64,000 nucleotides of DNA from Lewinellaceae bacterium (GTDB lineage Bacteria > Bacteroidota > Bacteroidia > Chitinophagales > Saprospiraceae): NCBI GenBank assembly GCA_020636215.1, contig JACJYG010000007.1, forward strand, positions 310,001 to 374,000, written 5' to 3'. The notes under the pieces are model-generated. The model did no database searches and was not told the origin of the DNA. It was given only the letters and a program-made list of their open reading frames with translations. Within the stretch, counting starts at the first letter, position 1. The number at the start of each line of letters is the position of its first letter. Position numbers and translations under genes: made by a program. This document shows, one piece after another, positions 26,042 through 33,941 of the stretch.

Positions 26042-26881
26042 ATGAAAAAAACCCTTGTCCTTACCATTATCGGATTGAGTATTTTGCTGAGCTCCTGTAA
26101 GAGCGAGTTCGAGAAAATCAGGGCCAGCGGAGACGTGGATCGCATCTACAAGCAGGCACTGGCATACTACGATAATGAGGAGTACCAGAAAGCCCAAACT
26201 TTGTTTGAGCTGGTGATCAGCAGTTTTCGGGGAAAGCGGGAAGCAGAGGAGATCTACTACAAATACGCCTACACCTATTATAAACTGGAGCAGTACATCC
26301 TGGCCTCCTATTACTTTAAAAACTTTGCCAATACCTACGCTGCCAGTGACCTGCGGGAAGAAGCCGAGTTCATGTCGGCCTATTCCAATTACCAGTTGTC
26401 GCCGACTTTCCGGCTGGATCAGAAATATTCGGAAGAGGCCATCGATGGGTTTCAGCTCTTCATCAACACCTTTCCCAATAGTGAACGTGTAGCCGAATGC
26501 AATCGCCTGATCGATGTGCTTCGGAAAAAACTGGAACACAAGGCTTACGAAAGTGCTTTGCTCTACTTTGACCTGCGCGAGTATCAGGCTGCAATACAGT
26601 CTTTTGATAACGTGCTGAAAGATTTTCCCGATACCGAAAATGGGGAGCAGATCCGGTACATGTCTATCCGCTCTGCTTACCTGCTGGCGAAAAACAGCTT
26701 TGTCGAAAAACAGAAAGAACGCTTCGAGGAAGCAGAATCCCGGGCATCCGAGTTTTTGGCCCGCTATCCGGATAGCCGTTTCAAAAAGGAAGCAGCCAAT
26801 ATTTATGAACAATCCACCGAATTTTTAAAAAAATCAGATAATGTCAGATATCAAAACGAAAGTGCAAGGGCTGGATCCTAA
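26042..26881 (+). CDS. bamD: Outer-membrane assembly lipoprotein BamD
   Basis: A 279-residue lipoprotein (lipobox LLSSCKS) made of TPR-like helices: YKQALAYYDNEEYQKAQTLFELVI, AYTYYKLEQYILASYYFKNFANTY, LYFDLREYQAAIQSFDNVLKDFP. This is the BamD/YfiO pattern; the protein works with BamA to insert barrel proteins. Its 3' end overlaps the rpoZ start by 41 bp in another frame. It starts a run of housekeeping genes with rpoZ, coaBC and DUF4835. Confidence 0.93.
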   Translation: MKKTLVLTIIGLSILLSSCKSEFEKIRASGDVDRIYKQALAYYDNEEYQKAQTLFELVISSFRGKREAEEIYYKYAYTYYKLEQYILASYYFKNFANTYAASDLREEAEFMSAYSNYQLSPTFRLDQKYSEEAIDGFQLFINTFPNSERVAECNRLIDVLRKKLEHKAYESALLYFDLREYQAAIQSFDNVLKDFPDTENGEQIRYMSIRSAYLLAKNSFVEKQKERFEEAESRASEFLARYPDSRFKKEAANIYEQSTEFLKKSDNVRYQNESARAGS

Positions 26882-27182
26882 CGTCCGCGCGCGCGATGTA
26901 CACGCTATGGCCGCCAAAACAGGCAATATCTATGAAGGCCTGGCCATCATCACTAAGCGATCTAAACAACTGGCTATAGACCTCAAGTACGAACTGCACC
27001 AGAAATTGGAAGAGTTCGCCGTTTCCTCCGATGCCATTGAGGAGGTGAGTGAGAACAAGGAACAGATTGAAATATCCAAGTTTTACGAGCGCCTGCCCAA
27101 CCCGGTGATCATCGCTACAGAAGAGTTCCTAAGTGACGAAATATACTACCGCTACAAAGACCAAAAGAAAAAAGCCCAGTAA
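26841..27182 (+). CDS. rpoZ: RNA polymerase omega-type subunit (Rpb6 family)
   Basis: A 113-residue protein with the RpoZ/Rpb6 core: RARDVHAMAAKTGNIYEGLAIITKRSKQLAIDLKYELHQKL, then LPNPVIIATEEFLSDEIYY. It stabilises the RNA polymerase beta-prime subunit. Its ATG lies inside bamD, a 41-bp out-of-frame overlap, which points to translational coupling. It is followed 26 bp later by coaBC. Confidence 0.92.
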   Translation: MSDIKTKVQGLDPNVRARDVHAMAAKTGNIYEGLAIITKRSKQLAIDLKYELHQKLEEFAVSSDAIEEVSENKEQIEISKFYERLPNPVIIATEEFLSDEIYYRYKDQKKKAQ

Positions 27183-27207
27183 GTCCTAAAAAATTTGTCG
27201 GTTTCGA

Positions 27208-28407
27208 ATGACGAACCTGAAGGGCAAGAAAATACTGCTGGGCATCTCTGGTAGCATTGCAGCGTATAAATCTGCATTCCTCACCAGGCTCCTCGTTAAA
27301 GAAGGAGCTGAAGTGCAGGTGCTCATGACTCCATCTGCAAAGTCGTTTATTACTCCGCTTACCTTGGCCACGCTTTCCCAAAAGCCGGCTTTTTCTGAAG
27401 TGAGCTCCGAAGAAGGGTGGAATAACCACGTCGAAATGGGACTGTGGGCAGATGCCATGATTATCGCCCCTGCCACCGCCACCACCCTGGCGAAAATGTC
27501 TATCGGACTGGCCGACAATATCATCGTAGCTACTTACCTTTCGGCCCGCTGCCCTGTCTTTTTTGCTCCCGCCATGGACCTCGATATGTGGGCGCATCCC
27601 ACTACGCAGGAGAATGTCCGTCGCCTGCAAAATTACGGCAACCATCTCATCCCGGTCGGGGAAGGCGAATTGGCCAGCGGCCTGGCCGGCCCCGGACGGA
27701 TGGCGGAACCCGAGGAAATTGTTGAATACCTGCGTCGATTCTGGCAGCAGGAGCAAAGCCTCGCCGGCAGGAAAGTGCTCATCACCGCCGGGCCCACCTA
27801 TGAACCCATCGACCCGGTGCGCTTCATCGGCAACCGCTCGAGTGGTAAAATGGGCGTTGCCCTGGCCGAAGCCGCCGCCCGCCGGGGCGCAGCAGTCATT
27901 CTTGTGCTGGGGCCTTCCCGCCTCTCGCCTCAACAGCCCGGCATACAAACCATCCGGGTGGAAACCGCCGACCAGATGCACAAGGTAGCCGTTCAACACT
28001 TCCCGGCAGCAGACCTCGCAATACTGGCGGCCGCAGTGGCGGACTACCGCCCCCAAGAGGCCAGCCTGCAGAAAATCAAAAAGAAAAGTGATACCCTCAA
28101 TTTGGAACTGACTAAAACGCCGGATATTGCTGCTTCGCTCGGGCGTAGTAAAAAACCGGGCCAGTTGCTGGTAGGCTTTGCCCTGGAAACCCAAAATGAA
28201 TTGACCAATGCCCGCGAAAAACTGGAAAAGAAAAATTTTGACTGCATCGTCCTCAACTCCCTACAAGATGCCGGCGCCGGCTTCAACTATGATACAAATA
28301 AGGTAAGCATCCTGCATAAAAACAATAAGATCCGTAATTTTGAGTTAAAATCGAAGGCAGCCGTCGCCGAGGATATTCTCAACGAAGTGGAAGCGCTGCT
28401 CAGATAA
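27208..28407 (+). CDS. coaBC: CoaBC, phosphopantothenate-cysteine ligase/decarboxylase
   Basis: A 399-residue bifunctional CoA biosynthesis enzyme. The N-terminal flavoprotein half (CoaC, about 1-185) shows ISGSIAAYKS, the His in NNHVEMG, and PAMDLDMW where E. coli has PAMNxxMW. The flexible-flap motif reads GELASGLAGPGRM, with Ser where E. coli has the catalytic Cys. The C-terminal half (CoaB) starts KVLITAGPTYEPIDPVRFIGNRSSGKMG. The active-site differences may be typical of the phylum; I recall similar sequences but cannot check. Confidence 0.95.
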   Translation: MTNLKGKKILLGISGSIAAYKSAFLTRLLVKEGAEVQVLMTPSAKSFITPLTLATLSQKPAFSEVSSEEGWNNHVEMGLWADAMIIAPATATTLAKMSIGLADNIIVATYLSARCPVFFAPAMDLDMWAHPTTQENVRRLQNYGNHLIPVGEGELASGLAGPGRMAEPEEIVEYLRRFWQQEQSLAGRKVLITAGPTYEPIDPVRFIGNRSSGKMGVALAEAAARRGAAVILVLGPSRLSPQQPGIQTIRVETADQMHKVAVQHFPAADLAILAAAVADYRPQEASLQKIKKKSDTLNLELTKTPDIAASLGRSKKPGQLLVGFALETQNELTNAREKLEKKNFDCIVLNSLQDAGAGFNYDTNKVSILHKNNKIRNFELKSKAAVAEDILNEVEALLR

Positions 28408-28416
28408 TCCAAACCT

Positions 28417-29316
28417 ATGAAGAAATGGATATTTAGCCTGGCCCTGCTGGCTACGGGCAGCCTGCTGGGAGCCCAGGAATTTAACTTTACCGTGCGCGTT
28501 AACGTCCAGAAACTGCAGAACGTCGATCCCCGGGTATTCCAGACCCTGGAATCGACAGTGCTCGAATTTCTCAACAACCAGAAATGGACCGACGACTATT
28601 TCGAAACCGAGGAGCGCATCGACGCCAATATCCTGATCACCGTTCAGGAGGAGCTTTCTCCGACCATCTTTAAGGCAGATATCGCCATCCAGGCCGCCCG
28701 CCCGGTATATGGCTCTGACTATTCCACCCCCTTGATCAATTATATCGATAAGGGTGTGAACTTTACCTATGAGCAGTTTCAGCCCCTGCAGTTTAGCCTT
28801 AATTCTTTTAATGATAACCTTTCCAGCGTATTGGCATTCTATGCCTATGTCATTCTAGGGCTAGACTACGATTCCTATTCTCCTTATGGTGGAGAACCTT
28901 ACCTGCAGGCAGCGATGGATATTGTCAACTCGGTGCCCCAAAGCGCTGCAGCATCCAACCCTGGCTGGCGTTCGCTCGACGGCAACCGCAACCGCTATTG
29001 GTTGATCGAAAACCTCCTCTCGCCCCGCGTGCGCCCCATGCGCCAGGCTTGGTATGATTACCATCGGCAAGGCCTTGATGTGGCCGCTTCTGATATAAAT
29101 ACGGCCCGCGCCGTTATGGTGGCTGCCCTCGAGCAGGTCCGCAGTGTCGACCAGGTCTATCCCAATACTATGATTGTTCAAATGTTTTCTGATACCAAAG
29201 CTGCAGAAATTCTCGAAATATTCAAACGCGGCACCCCTCAGGAACAGAACACAGTCATTCAGATCATGACCAAGATCGACCCCTCCAACGCTTCCAATTA
29301 CCGCGCGATTAAATGA
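28417..29316 (+). CDS. DUF4835 protein, PorD-type T9SS component
   Basis: A 299-residue exported protein (signal peptide ending LGAQ). The DUF4835 outline is plain: EFNFTVRVNVQKLQNVDPRVFQTLE, LLITVQEE-like strand, FYAYVILGLDYDSYSPYGG, ENLLSPRVRPMRQAWYDYHRQGLD. Family members are annotated as type IX secretion protein PorD, from memory. It lies 9 bp after coaBC, an arrangement conserved in Bacteroidota. Confidence 0.87.
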   Translation: MKKWIFSLALLATGSLLGAQEFNFTVRVNVQKLQNVDPRVFQTLESTVLEFLNNQKWTDDYFETEERIDANILITVQEELSPTIFKADIAIQAARPVYGSDYSTPLINYIDKGVNFTYEQFQPLQFSLNSFNDNLSSVLAFYAYVILGLDYDSYSPYGGEPYLQAAMDIVNSVPQSAAASNPGWRSLDGNRNRYWLIENLLSPRVRPMRQAWYDYHRQGLDVAASDINTARAVMVAALEQVRSVDQVYPNTMIVQMFSDTKAAEILEIFKRGTPQEQNTVIQIMTKIDPSNASNYRAIK

Positions 29317-29397
29317 GGGATAATGGTTTAAAAGGATTTAGAGATGGAGGGCGACAAAGAATTGCCTCGGCCGACTAAAAACCATTGACCCCTTCAA

Positions 29398-29434
29398 CCA
29401 TTTTTAACCGGCTCAGCAGAGACGCTCAGCCATT
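29398..29434. repeat. 37-bp dispersed repeat, copy 2
   Basis: A near copy of 24698-24734: same beginning (ccatttttaaccggctca) and same ending (cagccatt). It is flanked by the word ttcaacc, related to the 9-bp repeats elsewhere in the window. Confidence 0.75.
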
Positions 29435-29512
29435 CAACCTTTTCGCTTCCCATCCCTCGCAAGTACCATACCCCGCCTGAATTCACTATCTTTAGCAATC
29501 AAATTCAAAAAT

Positions 29513-31096
29513 ATGAGCCGACAGTACTTCGTCGTGTCGATGTTTCTTTTCTATACCCTATCCACCTGGGCGCAACCCGCCAATGTTCCAGCCCGCATCA
29601 GTTGGGGCGAAGAATTAAAAGAACCGCCCGGAACGCTGATCACGAAAATCATTGACGTCAATACCTCGGGTTTCTACGTTCTGCGCCAGAAATCTGAGGG
29701 AAGCCTCACCCATGAAGAGGCCTATGTGGAGTATTATGACAGCAATATGAAGCTGGGGCGGTCCCAGGAATTGGATCTGAAATATAAAGGGAAACGCCGC
29801 GATTTCGAAGACGTTATCAAGATCGGGGGGCAACTCTATCTATTCACCAGTTTCAACAACCAGGCCCAGAAGAAAAATTATCTCTTCTATCAGAAACTTA
29901 GCCCGCGCCTCCAGCCTTCCAAAGACCTTGTCAAGATTGCCGAGATTGGAGCCCGAAACAAGGATAAGGAGGGGGCTTTTAATCTGGTGCTCTCCCGCGA
30001 CAGCTCCCGGGTGCTGCTCTATAACCAACTGCCCAACAACAAGCGCGACCCGGAGCGCTTCGCCCTGCGGGTTTTCGATAACCAACTTCAGGAAACATGG
30101 AGTCAGGATATCACCCTTCCTTACTCCGACCAGCAGTTCTCCGTTGAGGATTATCGAATTGATAATGATGGCAATGTTTACATCATGGGCGTGCTCTACA
30201 TCGATGGGGTTCGCGAACGTCGGCGGGGGCGCCCCAACTACCAATATATCATCCTGGCTTACACCAGGGATGGGGGAGATGCTCAGGAATATCGGATCGA
30301 ACTGGGCGAGAAGTTTATCACCGACCTGGCTTTTCGCGTTGCCGATGACAAGCGGCTCGTCTTCGCCGGCTTTTATTCGGAAAAAGGGACTTACAGTATC
30401 AAAGGTACCTGCTTCTTCCGGGTAGACCCTCAAACCAAAGAGATCCAAAACGTAAACCTCAAAGAGTTCGACTTTCAATTTCGGACGGAGTTTCTGTCGG
30501 ATGGGGAAACACAACGCGCTGCCCGGGCGGAGGCAGCCGGGGATGTAGGGCGCCAGCCTGAACTTTATCGCTTTTCCCTCGATGAACTTATCCTGAGAAG
30601 CGACGGCGGTGCTGTGTTAGTGGCGGAACAGTATTACGTCTACGAACGCGTCTACCGTTTATGGGATGGCACTCTGCGCTACGACTACTATTATAACTAC
30701 AACGATATCATCGTGGTTAACATCCGGCCGGATGGCTCTATTGAATGGGCTACGCGTATTCCCAAACGGCAGGAGACCTATAATGATGGAGGGTACTTTT
30801 CTTCCTATGCGATGTCTATCGTACGCGACCGGCTATATTTCATCTTTAACGATAATCGCCGTAACTTTGAAAATGATGGGAATAACCGGCTCTACAATTT
30901 CAACGGCCGCAATTCGGTCGTCGCCCTGGCAGAATTATACAAGGATGGGCAATTACGCCTATACCCCCTTTTTCTCAACCGCGATGCCGATACCATTACA
31001 AGGCCTAAGATCTGCAAGCAGATCGGCCGCCGCCGCATGATAGTCTATGGCGAGCGTGGGCGCTCCTACCGCTTTGCGGGCCTGGAGTTTGAATAA
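29513..31096 (+). CDS. Exported propeller-like protein
   Basis: A 527-residue protein with a signal peptide (ending TWAQ). The mature part is entirely beta-like, with recurring blades: GQLYLFTSFNN, SSRVLLYNQLPNN, NDGNVYIMGVLY, RVADDKRLVFAGFYSE, RDRLYFIFNDN. A seven- or eight-bladed beta-propeller is likely. No enzymatic residues or C-terminal sorting domain seen. TATCTTTA at 29487-29494 may be its promoter -7 element. Function unknown. Confidence 0.8.
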   Translation: MSRQYFVVSMFLFYTLSTWAQPANVPARISWGEELKEPPGTLITKIIDVNTSGFYVLRQKSEGSLTHEEAYVEYYDSNMKLGRSQELDLKYKGKRRDFEDVIKIGGQLYLFTSFNNQAQKKNYLFYQKLSPRLQPSKDLVKIAEIGARNKDKEGAFNLVLSRDSSRVLLYNQLPNNKRDPERFALRVFDNQLQETWSQDITLPYSDQQFSVEDYRIDNDGNVYIMGVLYIDGVRERRRGRPNYQYIILAYTRDGGDAQEYRIELGEKFITDLAFRVADDKRLVFAGFYSEKGTYSIKGTCFFRVDPQTKEIQNVNLKEFDFQFRTEFLSDGETQRAARAEAAGDVGRQPELYRFSLDELILRSDGGAVLVAEQYYVYERVYRLWDGTLRYDYYYNYNDIIVVNIRPDGSIEWATRIPKRQETYNDGGYFSSYAMSIVRDRLYFIFNDNRRNFENDGNNRLYNFNGRNSVVALAELYKDGQLRLYPLFLNRDADTITRPKICKQIGRRRMIVYGERGRSYRFAGLEFE

Positions 31097-31160
31097 GGCA
31101 TTCAGCAGGGCAGTTAGCAGTTGAGGGACAGGGAAGCAAGGAAAAGGGTAAGCGTTTCGA

Positions 31161-31264
31161 CATACCAGACATACCAGACATACCAGACGCACCAGACGCA
31201 CCAGACGCACCAGACATACCAGACATACCAGACGCACCAGACATACCAGACATACCAGACATAC
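31161..31264. repeat. 9-bp tandem repeat just before purN
   Basis: Eleven full copies of a 9-mer in two forms, A = cataccaga and B = cgcaccaga, in the order AAABBBAABAA. The two forms differ by two transitions. The array ends about 20 bp before the purN start codon, so it would lie in the leader of the mRNA. Confidence 0.92.
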
Positions 31265-31283
31265 AGACCCACAAGACAAAAAC

Positions 31284-31889
31284 ATGGCCAACATCGCGAT
31301 CTTCGCTTCGGGAACCGGCACAAATGCCGCGAAAATCATGGAATATTTCCGGGATAATCCGAATATTAAGGTTTGTTTGGTCGTTTCCAATAAAGAAAAT
31401 GCGCCCGTATTGGGACTGGCACAGCGCAATGGCATCGAGCCCATGGTGCTCAGCCGGGCAGCCTTCTATGAAACTGAAACTATGTTGGACGAATTGAAGG
31501 TGCGGGAAATTGATTTTATCGTTTTAGCCGGTTTCCTTTGGCTGATTCCTCCTTACCTGGTCCGTGCTTTCGAGGGGAAGATGGTGAATATTCACCCGGC
31601 CCTATTGCCTAAATACGGCGGAAAAGGCATGTACGGAATGAATGTTCATCGTGCAGTGAAAGCCGCCGGAGATGCAGAAACAGGCATCACTATCCATTAT
31701 GTCAATGAACGTTTTGATGAAGGCGATGCGGTATTTCAGGCCCGATGTGTGGTTGACCCCAACGATAGTCCGGAGGACATTGCTCATAAGGTGCAGAAAT
31801 TGGAGCACAAGCACTTTGCTCCTGTCATCGAACGGCTTCTGGCCATGCCGGATCACCAGCAAAACAATCCATCCAATCATAAAAAATAA
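31284..31889 (+). CDS. purN: Phosphoribosylglycinamide formyltransferase
   Basis: A 201-residue enzyme of purine synthesis: transfers formyl from 10-formyl-THF to GAR. FASGTGTNAAKIMEYF (phosphate binding), LAGFLWLIPPYLVRAFEGKMVNIHPALLP (catalytic Asn and His) and ITIHYVNERFDEGD (catalytic Asp) are all present. The start follows the 9-bp repeat array. It is followed 9 bp later by the TPR/PD40 gene. Confidence 0.95.
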   Translation: MANIAIFASGTGTNAAKIMEYFRDNPNIKVCLVVSNKENAPVLGLAQRNGIEPMVLSRAAFYETETMLDELKVREIDFIVLAGFLWLIPPYLVRAFEGKMVNIHPALLPKYGGKGMYGMNVHRAVKAAGDAETGITIHYVNERFDEGDAVFQARCVVDPNDSPEDIAHKVQKLEHKHFAPVIERLLAMPDHQQNNPSNHKK

Positions 31890-31898
31890 ATAGCCAAC

Positions 31899-33890
31899 AT
31901 GACAAGGAAACTCCTACTTCTACTCATCCTGTTTATCGGCATTGGAAGCCTCGGCCACGCCCAAAGCTGGCGTAAACTGAAGAAACAAGCCGAACAGGCC
32001 TACACCGATGGTAACCTGGCCGAAGCTGCCGAAAAATACGAGCAAGCTTACGGCAAAAAACGCAAGGAAGACCTCACCCATCAGGCAGGTGAGCTCTACT
32101 ATACCCTCCGGGATTATCGGAAGGCCGTAGAGGCGTACCGCCCGATTAAGGATATGAACGACAAATACCCGCTGGTGGGCCTCAAATTCGCCCGCTGCCT
32201 CAAACAGGATGGCCAGTACGATCGCGCCATCCAGGAGTTCCAAGCCTTCTCAGACAAATACACTGGCGAAGGCAAAGATATTCTGCAGGAGATTATTCAG
32301 TCCGAAATCCGTGGATGCCGCCTCGGTATGGATGCCCCTGCTCAGGCCAATCGCGATGTTGAATTGCTTTTGCCAGGCGATGGCGTCAATTCCGATAAGG
32401 ATGAGTTTGCACCCTTTCCTATTTCTGATAATGAAATATTCTTTTCTTCCACCCGTGGGGATCGTGCGCGCATCTATACTTCGCGGCGTACAGGCTCCAC
32501 CTGGGGTGGCGCGGAGCCGCCACGCAACTTCCCGGTCATTCAATCCGGCCAGTTCGGTAATGGTGCGCTGGCGCCCGATGGCAGCCGCATGTATTTCACC
32601 GTTTGTAGCGATACCAAAGAACCCTGGAATGATGTGAAAACGCGTTGCGAGATATTCGTAACCAAACGCGTAGGCGCCGTGTGGTCGCAGCCCGAACGCC
32701 TGCCGGATTATATCAACATGAATGGAGTAACAGCAACCCACCCTTTCGTTGTTCATCAACGGGGGCAGGAGGTGCTTTATTTCTCTTCCAACCGCGATGG
32801 CGGACGGGGAGGCATGGACCTTTGGTATGTTTCCCGTGACCTTGGCCTGGACGATAACGACTTTACCTTCCCCATCAACATGGGGCCGGTGGTTAACTCC
32901 CTGGGCGATGAGATCACGCCTTATTACAATGTGGAAGACCAGGCCCTTTATTTCGCCTCCAACGGCCACGTCTCTATGGGCGGCTTTGATGTGTTTCGCT
33001 CCACTGGTGACGAAGTTAGCTGGTCGCAACCCGAAAATATGGGGATGCCGGTCAACTCCAGCGCCGACGATTACTTTTACATCCTCAACCCTTCGCGCAC
33101 CGGCGGTTTCCTGGTATCCAACCGGGTGTTTGCCGGCCAGAAAGCTAGCACCACACATGAGGATATTTTTGAATTCGCCGTTGGTGGCCGCCGTGTTATG
33201 GTCAAGGGCAATGTTTATGACCGGCAGTCCGGTGAACCGATCAACGATATTACGGTAGCCCTCTACCAGCAATATGATGATGGCCGGGAGACTCAGTTGA
33301 TCAGCCGCGGGTTCAACGAGGGCAACTACTCTTTTGAGATCATGCCCGACCGCAGCTTCCGCGTGGAAGTGTCGGCCTATGGTTATAAAGCGGGCTCTTA
33401 TCGTTTCTCTGCCAACGACCCCAACACCTTTACTTATGGCCAGCCTATCTTTCTGGAAACCGAAGGCCCGGCTCAACCAGTGACGCCACCGTCCACAACC
33501 GAACCGGCGCCTCCCGGCCAGCCCACTCGACCCGTGGAGCCCACCCTGCCGCCGGCAGTGGCGGAAGGCAAGCCCTACATTACCCGTGGGCGCGACCCGC
33601 GGGATAATTACGAATACGAAACGTCGGCGCCGCGCCTGCAGGGCACTTATTACAAGGTACAGCTGGCCGCCGTTGGTACTTACATCCCGGAACGATTCGA
33701 CAACGTCTCCTCCATGGGCCGGCTCGATACGGAACGCATCATTCAGCGCAAACTAACTCGTGTTCTCGTGGGTGACTTCTTCTCCCTCGACCAGGCGCGT
33801 TCCATGCTGAAGCAAATCCAAAGCAAGGGGTATTCCGGCGCTTATTTGGTGGAGTATAAGGATGGGGAACGCTACGGGAAGACGAATTGA
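31899..33890 (+). CDS. PorE-like exported protein: TPR, PD40 propeller, CNA-like domain, SPOR
   Basis: A 663-residue protein with a signal peptide (ending GHAQ). TPR repeats at about 25-130 (AEQAYTDGNLAEAAEKYEQAY). A PD40/WD40-like propeller at about 155-425 (FAPFPISDNEIFFSSTRGD, VLYFSSNRDGGRGGMDLWYV, ALYFASNGHVSMGGFDVF). A carboxypeptidase-regulatory-like domain at about 430-520 (VKGNVYDRQSGEPINDITVAL). A Pro-rich linker, then a SPOR-like domain (YYKVQLAAVGTYIP, VLVGDFFSLDQARSMLKQIQSKGYSGAYLV). T9SS protein PorE has the same order but ends in an OmpA domain. Both end domains bind peptidoglycan. The role in T9SS is inference. Confidence 0.87.
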   Translation: MTRKLLLLLILFIGIGSLGHAQSWRKLKKQAEQAYTDGNLAEAAEKYEQAYGKKRKEDLTHQAGELYYTLRDYRKAVEAYRPIKDMNDKYPLVGLKFARCLKQDGQYDRAIQEFQAFSDKYTGEGKDILQEIIQSEIRGCRLGMDAPAQANRDVELLLPGDGVNSDKDEFAPFPISDNEIFFSSTRGDRARIYTSRRTGSTWGGAEPPRNFPVIQSGQFGNGALAPDGSRMYFTVCSDTKEPWNDVKTRCEIFVTKRVGAVWSQPERLPDYINMNGVTATHPFVVHQRGQEVLYFSSNRDGGRGGMDLWYVSRDLGLDDNDFTFPINMGPVVNSLGDEITPYYNVEDQALYFASNGHVSMGGFDVFRSTGDEVSWSQPENMGMPVNSSADDYFYILNPSRTGGFLVSNRVFAGQKASTTHEDIFEFAVGGRRVMVKGNVYDRQSGEPINDITVALYQQYDDGRETQLISRGFNEGNYSFEIMPDRSFRVEVSAYGYKAGSYRFSANDPNTFTYGQPIFLETEGPAQPVTPPSTTEPAPPGQPTRPVEPTLPPAVAEGKPYITRGRDPRDNYEYETSAPRLQGTYYKVQLAAVGTYIPERFDNVSSMGRLDTERIIQRKLTRVLVGDFFSLDQARSMLKQIQSKGYSGAYLVEYKDGERYGKTN

Positions 33891-33901
33891 TAGTCGTTTC
33901 T

Positions 33902-33941
33902 GGTTTCTGGTGGTTGCTGGTTTCAGTGGCCACCAGAAACC
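33902..33941. terminator. Hairpin between convergent genes
   Basis: A 12-bp perfect stem (ggtttctggtgg with ccaccagaaacc) lies between the convergent genes and overlaps the 3' end of the minus-strand one. A bidirectional terminator is likely. Confidence 0.6.

Noticed and set aside
31121..31357. Gln/Thr-rich frame across the 9-bp repeat
   Set aside because: Open only because 9 is a multiple of 3; it would overlap purN out of frame.
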